Source of the DNA: Streptomyces sp. SAJ15
GTDB lineage: Bacteria; Actinomycetota; Actinomycetes; Streptomycetales; Streptomycetaceae
Direction of reading: 5' to 3'
NCBI RefSeq assembly: GCF_007595705.1
Contig: NZ_NISY01000001.1
Span: forward strand, 496,001 to 560,000
DNA: 64,000 bases
Part shown: in pieces, positions 58,574 through 64,000 of the stretch
Layout of the letters: each line of letters starts with the position of its first letter
How positions within the stretch are numbered: the first letter of the stretch is position 1
Notes under the pieces: model-generated
Databases searched by the model: none
Seen by the model: only the letters and a program-made list of their open reading frames with translations
What the model was told of the DNA's origin: nothing
Position numbers and translations under genes: made by a program

Positions 58574-58927
58574 TCAGCCCGGCTCGACCGTGAGCCGTAC
58601 GCCCCTCCGCACACCCCACCCCGCCATCGCCCCCGCCGCCGCCTCCAGTACGTGGCGCGCCCGCGGCCGTGGCAGGCCGAGTCGGCCCGGGCGCATGGTC
58701 CGTACGGACAGCACGGTCAGCTCCCGGTCGAGATAGGCGACGTCGATGGGGAAGCGCATACGGAAGGTGTGGACCCCGCCCGCCGGGGTCAGCAGCAGCG
58801 CGCCGTCCAGGCCGTCGCGACCCAGCAGGCCCCGGGTGCGGGCCCGGTAGGACGCGGCGATCTCCAGCGGTACGGCACCCGTCGGCACGTGCAGCGTTCC
58901 GGCGCCGTCCTGCCACGCTCGCCCCAT
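58574..58927 (-). CDS. DUF192 protein
   Basis: 117 residues with the DUF192 pattern: A-x-S-Y-R-A-R-T-R-G-L-L-G-R-D near 27-41, L-L-L-T-P-A-G-G-V-H-T-F-R-M-R-F-P-I-D-V near 44-63 and the last V-L-E-A-A-A-G near 90. Function unknown. In actinobacteria this family often sits beside tad genes and tadV, as here. Confidence 0.88.
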   Translation of the reverse strand: MGRAWQDGAGTLHVPTGAVPLEIAASYRARTRGLLGRDGLDGALLLTPAGGVHTFRMRFPIDVAYLDRELTVLSVRTMRPGRLGLPRPRARHVLEAAAGAMAGWGVRRGVRLTVEPG

Positions 58928-58992
58928 CTCCCGCCCCCTCGCGACTCGTTGGCACTGTTTCTACCAGCCGCCGCTTCCGTAGGCTCTGCCCC

Positions 58993-59739
58993 GTGCCCGC
59001 CCTGCTGATCGCCGCCGCCACCGCGTACGGAGCCGCCGCCGGGCTGCTCGTGCCCCGCCCGCTGCACCGGCTGGCGGTGCCGGCCGAGGAGCCGTGGCGG
59101 TCCGAGTGCCCGCGCGGGCACCCGATCACCGGGGTCGCCGGGGGCTGGCTCGGCCCCGCGCGGTGCGGCGCCTGCCGGCCCGGGGAGCGCGCGTACGGGT
59201 TGAGCGCGCCGCTGGCCGCGCTCGGGACCGCGCTGGTCTGCGGAGCGCTGGCGGCGGCGGTCGGGGCGCGGCCGGAGCTCGCGGTCTGGCTGCTCCTCGC
59301 CCCACCGGGCGTGCTGCTGGCGGGGGTGGACCGGGCCGTCCACCGGCTGCCGGACGTGCTCACCCTGCCGATGGCCGCGGCCACGGCCGCCCTGCTGGCC
59401 GTGGCGGAAACGCTGCCGCACGGGGCGGGCTCCTGGCCGCGGGCGCTGCTCGGCGGGCTCGTGCTCGGGGGCGGCTACCTCCTCCTCTTCGTCATCAGCC
59501 CGAGCGGGATGGGCTTCGGTGACGTCAAGCTGGCGCTGACCGTGGGTATCGCTCTGGGGTGGTACGGCTGGCCCGTCCTCTTCCTCGGCGCCTTCGCCGG
59601 GCTGCTGCTGGGGTCCGGCTACGGCATGGCCCTGGTGTTGACCCGACACGCCGGCCGGAAAACCGCCATGGCCTTCGGACCCTTCATGATCATCGGGGCC
59701 GGTGCGGGGCTGCTCCTGGGCGGCCTGGGGGCGGCCTGA
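58993..59739 (+). CDS. Prepilin peptidase, A24 family (TadV/CpaA-like)
   Basis: 248 residues from the GTG at 58993, 7 bp after TAGGCT (leaderless). Multiple TM helices; the first catalytic aspartate lies in A-G-V-D-R-A-V-H-R-L-P-D near 108-119, the second in G-M-G-F-G-D-V-K-L near 172-180. A cysteine pair C-P-R-G-H and C-G-A-C resembles the N-methylase zinc site of long prepilin peptidases, here shortened. It should cut Flp, TadE, TadG and possibly the TadZ-TadE fusion. Confidence 0.92.
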   Translation: MPALLIAAATAYGAAAGLLVPRPLHRLAVPAEEPWRSECPRGHPITGVAGGWLGPARCGACRPGERAYGLSAPLAALGTALVCGALAAAVGARPELAVWLLLAPPGVLLAGVDRAVHRLPDVLTLPMAAATAALLAVAETLPHGAGSWPRALLGGLVLGGGYLLLFVISPSGMGFGDVKLALTVGIALGWYGWPVLFLGAFAGLLLGSGYGMALVLTRHAGRKTAMAFGPFMIIGAGAGLLLGGLGAA

Positions 59740-59801
59740 CCCCCGCCTCCGCCCCCGTCCGAGACCGCCGGCCGTCAGCGCGCGACACCCGGTCACCCCC
59801 G

Positions 59802-59890
59802 TCGATGCATCGAGCACCCCTTACAAAGGGTTATGGTGGAAGCCCCCCCTCGGGCCGGTCCGTATCCCCCCCACGGACCGGCCCGTTTTT
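59802..59890 (+). ncRNA. 6C small RNA candidate
   Basis: The region has the key marks of the actinobacterial 6C RNA: a run of seven C at 59843-59849 in GGTGGAAG-C7, and a perfect 13-bp hairpin (CGGGCCGGTCCGT at 59851-59863 with ACGGACCGGCCCG at 59873-59885) whose 9-nt loop contains a second run of seven C, followed by TTTTT (59886-59890). A CCCTT-ACA-AAGGG foldback lies at 59818-59830 and a perfect TCGATGCATCGA palindrome at 59802-59813. The transcript probably begins around 59805-59815. In M. tuberculosis the same RNA (B11) lies beside the ssd/TadZ-like gene of a Tad locus. The strand is plus. Confidence 0.75.
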
Positions 59891-60020
59891 CATGCCCCGC
59901 GCCGCCCCGGCCCCGCCGCCCTCCCGCGCGCCCCGCGTTCACCGAAGCCCCGGGGCACGGCCGAAACCGTGCCCTAGACTCCCGCGCTGTTGCCATCAGC
60001 GCAGGTGAAGGGGAGGGGTC

Positions 60021-60953
60021 ATGGCCACGGGGGGATGGGGTCCGCCGAACAATTCCGGACACAGGGCACGGCAGGCTCCGTATGGACCTCCGCCGGTGAC
60101 CGATCCGTACGGTCCCCCGCAGGTGACCGATCCGTACGGCCCGCCGCCCACGCCCTACCCCGGCCCGCCGCCGGGTCCCGCGCCGCGCCGGCGCCGTCTG
60201 TGGTGGCGGGTGCCCTTCGTCGGCTGGCTCGTCCCGGTGCTCCGCTCGGCCAACCGGGCGGCCGAGAAGGTGTTCAAGCACCAGGGCGAAGGCCGCATCG
60301 TGGACCCCGTCGTGGACCGCGTACAGCTGACCCGATCACTGCTCGGCCTGCTGGCCACCCTGGGGATCGCCTACGCCTACGGGCCCGAGGACGGCTGGAA
60401 CGAGGCGGCCGAGAACAGCGTCGGCAATCTCCTCGTGACCCCGGTCCTGCTCATCGTCACCGGGCCGCTGGTCATGCTCGCCTTCATCTTCTACGCGCCG
60501 CCGCACCGGCGCCGGGTGCTGCGCTCCCGGCTGGGCGTCCCGCTGAAGACCATCGGCTGGTACCTGCTGACCGTGATCGCCCTCGGCGGGTCGATCTGGG
60601 CGGGGAGCCTCGCCGCCCAGTCGGGGGGTTACCAGGGCGCGCTCGACATCGCCATCGCCCTGGCCATGATCGCGGTACTGCTCTGGGGGCTGCCGTTCCT
60701 CTTCTTCGCCTCGGCGCACGCCGCCCGCAGCGCCTTCAACACCGCCCATGTGCACGCCGCGCTGCCCGCGGTGCTCACCGGCGTGCTGGTCTGGGTGCTC
60801 GCCCTGTTCAACCTGATCGACCAGGGCATGCCGAACGGGCCGGTCCAGGTCCAGCTGTGCTCGCTGCTGGGCGGTCCGCTCACCGTGACGGCCGTCTCGC
60901 TCTGGGAACTGCGGCGGATGCGGACCCGCCACGGGGTCACCATCCGCGGTTGA
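60021..60953 (+). CDS. Unknown integral membrane protein with Pro-rich N terminus
   Basis: 310 residues. Residues about 1-60 are disordered and contain P-Y-G-P-P repeats (three copies of V-T-D-P-Y-G-P-P-like units). Then W-R-V-P-F-V-G-W-L-V-P-V and five to six TM helices (about 103-122, 135-160, 178-200, 208-232, 253-272). No named family recognised. It starts about 130 bp after the 6C RNA terminator and has its own promoter region. Confidence 0.82.
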   Translation: MATGGWGPPNNSGHRARQAPYGPPPVTDPYGPPQVTDPYGPPPTPYPGPPPGPAPRRRRLWWRVPFVGWLVPVLRSANRAAEKVFKHQGEGRIVDPVVDRVQLTRSLLGLLATLGIAYAYGPEDGWNEAAENSVGNLLVTPVLLIVTGPLVMLAFIFYAPPHRRRVLRSRLGVPLKTIGWYLLTVIALGGSIWAGSLAAQSGGYQGALDIAIALAMIAVLLWGLPFLFFASAHAARSAFNTAHVHAALPAVLTGVLVWVLALFNLIDQGMPNGPVQVQLCSLLGGPLTVTAVSLWELRRMRTRHGVTIRG

Positions 60954-61090
60954 TCCGCCACCGTGACGCCCGGATCCCCGGATCTCGGGCCGCCCGGTCC
61001 CGTTCCCGCCCTGTTCCCGCTCCGCGACCGCCGGCCGCCCGCGACCGAAGGGATCCGGCCGCGGACACACCCGTTACCGCGGCTCCGGCC

Positions 61091-62131
61091 TCAGCCTCGG
61101 CGCGCCCAGATGTTCACGCCCTCCGTGGTCCGCGCATAGGAGTCGATCTCGGTCAGCTCCTCGGCCGTGAGCTTCGGCGAGCCGAGCGCCGCCACGTTCG
61201 CCTCCAGCTGCGCCACGCTCGACGCCCCGATCAGCGCCGAGGTCATCCGCTCGTCCCGCAGCACCCAGGCGAGCGCCAGCTGCGCCAGCGACTGGCCGCG
61301 CCGCGCGGCGATCTCGTTCAGCCCGCGCAGCCGCCGGACCGTGTCCTCCGTCAGCAGCGCCGGGTCCAGCGACTTGCCCTGGGCGGCCCGCGAACCCGCC
61401 GGGACCCCGTCCAGATACCTGTCGGTGAGCAGGCCCTGGGCCAGCGGGGCGAAGGCGATGCAGCCCATGCCCTGCGCCTCCAGGGTGTCCAGCAGCCCGT
61501 CGTCCTCGATCCAGCGGTTGATCATCGAGTACGAGGGCTGGTGGATCAGCGCCGGCACGCCCATCTCGCGCAGCAGCCGCGCCGCCTCGCGGGTCTGGCT
61601 CGCGCCGTACGAGGACACCCCCACGTACAGCGCCTTGCCCTGCTGGACGGCGGAGGCGAGGGCGCCCATCGTCTCCTCCAGCGGGGTGTCCGGGTCGAAG
61701 CGGTGCGAGTAGAAGATGTCCACGTAGTCGAGGCCCATCCGGCGCAGCGAGGCGTCGAGCGAGGACATCAGGTACTTCCGCGATCCCCACTCGCCGTACG
61801 GCCCGGGGTGCATCTCATATCCGGCCTTGGTCGAGATGATGAGTTCGTCACGGTACGGCCGGAGATCCTGAGCGAGCAGCTTGCCGAAGTTGAGCTCGGC
61901 GGAGCCCGGCGGCGGCCCGTAGTTGTTGGCCAGATCGAAGTGGGTGACGCCGAGGTCGAAGGCGCGACGCAGGATGGCACGCTGGGAGGTCAGCGTGCGG
62001 TCGTCGCCGAAGTTGTGCCAGAGGCCGAGCGAGACGGCGGGCAGCTTCAGGCCGCTGCGCCCGCTGCGGCGGTACTCCATCGCGGCATAGCGGTCGGCGG
62101 CGGCCGCGTAGGGAGAGGTGGTGTCGCTCAT
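61091..62131 (-). CDS. Aldo/keto reductase (YghZ/MgrA type)
   Basis: 346 residues. The N terminus M-E-Y-R-R-S-G-R-S-G-L-K-L-P-A-V-S-L-G-L-W and the tetrad (D and Y in F-D-L-A-N-N-Y-G, K in I-S-T-K-A-G-Y, H in F-Y-S-H-R-F-D) are those of the L-glyceraldehyde-3-phosphate reductase group. E-x-T-M-G-A-L and V-R-R-L-R-G-L-N fit. It reduces small aldehydes with NADPH, for example in detoxification. It faces the downstream uppS-like gene divergently. Confidence 0.94.
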   Translation of the reverse strand: MSDTTSPYAAAADRYAAMEYRRSGRSGLKLPAVSLGLWHNFGDDRTLTSQRAILRRAFDLGVTHFDLANNYGPPPGSAELNFGKLLAQDLRPYRDELIISTKAGYEMHPGPYGEWGSRKYLMSSLDASLRRMGLDYVDIFYSHRFDPDTPLEETMGALASAVQQGKALYVGVSSYGASQTREAARLLREMGVPALIHQPSYSMINRWIEDDGLLDTLEAQGMGCIAFAPLAQGLLTDRYLDGVPAGSRAAQGKSLDPALLTEDTVRRLRGLNEIAARRGQSLAQLALAWVLRDERMTSALIGASSVAQLEANVAALGSPKLTAEELTEIDSYARTTEGVNIWARRG

Positions 62132-62404
62132 GGATGATCCTGTTCGCGGGGTGTCACACGGACGCTACAGGCTCGCACCGCCCCAGGTTCGCCACCCGCG
62201 CCACCCCCGCAGTAGGGTGGCGCCCTCGGTGCGGACCGCCAGGGCCACGGCATGGCGGCAGAGCGAGCTGCGCGGCGCGACAGCACGAGACGCGGACCGC
62301 CGAAGCCGGCACGCCGCGAGGCCGCGGAGCGCGAGGCAAGGGCGTATGGCGCGAAGCACAGCAAGGCGCACAGCGCAGGTCATGGCATGGAGGGGCTGGA
62401 AGAC

Positions 62405-63166
<762 letters not shown>

Positions 63167-63599
63167 CCTCGGGGCTCGGTTCGCCTCAGGGCGCCGCGCG
63201 CCCCTCGGCTCGGCCGCCGGTGCGCGCGGGGTCGGAGTGCGCGCGCTGCCGTGAGGGTGGCGGCGTGCGGGGGTTCGACTCAGCGGTCTCCCGGGACACG
63301 GTTGGCACCCGTGTCGCACAACGTTCACGTGGCTGCCGTCATATGCCGTTGCATGGGTTTGCACGATCGAGGGAATATCCCTGGCAGGTCGACGCCCTGC
63401 CCAACTGTCCATGGGGGTGTCGAACTGCCAGCGGGCGGCATGGGGCCGTCCGCCCGGGAGGCCCTTTGCTCACGGACGACTGTGCGGATCGTGCGTATGA
63501 CGCGGAGGGCCGGTGCTCGGCCCCGCGTGGGGTCCTGCCCGGTCCATTCCCCCGCGACGCCGTCGCACCCCAACCTCTCCCGAGGGGGTTCGTCCACCC
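63167..63599. other. 433-bp gap before phoH-like gene
   Basis: Holds a short GGGCGC-CGC-GCGCCC foldback (63189-63203), the likely end of the upstream transcript, and a less GC-rich stretch (63300-63420) that probably contains the promoter of the next gene. I looked for a ydaO-type riboswitch pattern and did not see one. Confidence 0.5.
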
Positions 63600-64000
63600 G
63601 TGGTGACCAGCAAGAAGCGCCGCGAGCACGACCGGCGCACCTATGTTCTCGACACCAGCGTCCTGCTGGCCGATCCGAACGCCATGGCCCGCTTCGAGGA
63701 GCATGAGGTCGTGCTCCCGGTCGTCGTGGTCACGGAGTTGGAGGCCAAGCGGCACCACCCTGAGCTGGGCTACTTCGCCCGGCAGGCGCTCCGCCTGCTG
63801 GACGAGTACCGCATCCGGCACGGCCGTCTCGACGCCCCGATCCCCATCGGCGAGCTGGGAGGCACCCTGCGTGTCGAGCTCAACCACTCCGATCCGGGTG
63901 TCCTGCCCGCGGCCTTCCTCAACCATGGCGGACGGCCCGGGGACAACGACTCACGGATCCTCGCGGTGGCCAGGAACCTCCAGGCCGAGGGGTATGACGT
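63600..64000 (+). CDS. PhoH family ATPase with N-terminal PIN domain (3' partial)
   Basis: Open from the tandem GTG-GTG at 63600/63603 to the window end (133 residues seen), after gaggggg. The visible part is a PIN domain: [14 protein letters not shown] with the first acidic metal residue, [10 protein letters not shown] near 44-53 and [10 protein letters not shown] near 114-123. The continuation should be the PhoH ATPase. PIN-PhoH proteins (PhoH2-like) combine RNA cleavage and helicase activity. Confidence 0.92.
   Translation, partial: MVTSKKRREHDRRTYVLDTSVLLADPNAMARFEEHEVVLPVVVVTELEAKRHHPELGYFARQALRLLDEYRIRHGRLDAPIPIGELGGTLRVELNHSDPGVLPAAFLNHGGRPGDNDSRILAVARNLQAEGYD

Noticed and set aside
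63240..63599. Possible c-di-AMP (ydaO-type) riboswitch before phoH
   Set aside because: The conserved ydaO core patterns are not visible; only ordinary promoter-like DNA.

Overview
The window is a 64 kb piece of a Streptomyces-type chromosome. The evidence is very high GC with strong G/C third-position bias, frequent GTG and TTG starts, 4-bp start/stop overlaps, a mycothiol S-conjugate amidase (mca), HTH/DUF397 gene pairs, a secreted chitinase with a DasR-type operator, and several promoters whose -10 hexamer sits about 7 bp before the start codon (leaderless mRNA). It is gene-dense and mostly core-like. I see no prophage, transposon, rRNA, tRNA or CRISPR. All functional calls come from reading the sequence; no database search was run.

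Layout. 1-5.4 kb: a 5'-truncated protein with a collagen-like Gly/Pro region, a deaminase-like domain and a C-terminal SUKH-4 domain; a DivIVA/FilP-like coiled-coil protein; a divergent DHA2 MFS exporter. 5.4-9.2 kb: an operator-rich gap and a two-gene MacB/FtsX-type ABC transporter. 9.4-13.7 kb: a small DUF6247 / RelE-like overlapping pair and mfd. 14.3-21.3 kb: a PucR-type regulator, a DUF1330 protein, a probable phosphorothioate-DNA-binding HNH endonuclease, an M23 peptidase with an ArsR-like regulator, msrA and an unknown membrane-anchored protein. 21.4-30.3 kb: metB, a degenerate sigma-factor-like gene with a small membrane partner, a MarR regulator divergent from ilvA, a DrrAB-type exporter, greA, a DUF4307 protein, mca and a small membrane protein. 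31-38.2 kb: epoxide hydrolase, a DUF255 thioredoxin-domain protein, a hemolysin III homologue and pckG. 38.3-43.6 kb: an alanine-type aminotransferase, a decayed D-aminoacylase beside an intact D-amino-acid deaminase, and an operon of three tiny genes divergent from an HTH/DUF397 pair. 43.7-47.9 kb: three secreted hydrolases (M14 carboxypeptidase, S1-like protease, GH18 chitinase).

48.1-59.7 kb holds a Tad/Flp pilus (tight adherence) locus: an unknown zinc-ribbon protein, CpaB, a CpaE/TadZ ATPase fused to a TadE pseudopilin domain, TadE, TadA, TadB, TadC, Flp pilin, TadG, a lipoprotein, an OmpA-family protein and, after a TetR gene and a DUF192 gene, the prepilin peptidase TadV. Right after tadV is a candidate 6C small RNA (two runs of seven C, the second in the loop of a perfect 13-bp terminator hairpin followed by T5). 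The window ends with a membrane protein, an aldo/keto reductase, a cis-prenyl diphosphate synthase and the start of a PIN-PhoH protein.

The best candidates for less-described biology are the deaminase/SUKH-4 fusion, the DUF6247/RelE-like pair, the 6C RNA within the Tad neighbourhood with its TadZ-TadE fusion, and several unassigned perfect dyads upstream of ABC, HTH, pckG and hypothetical genes.
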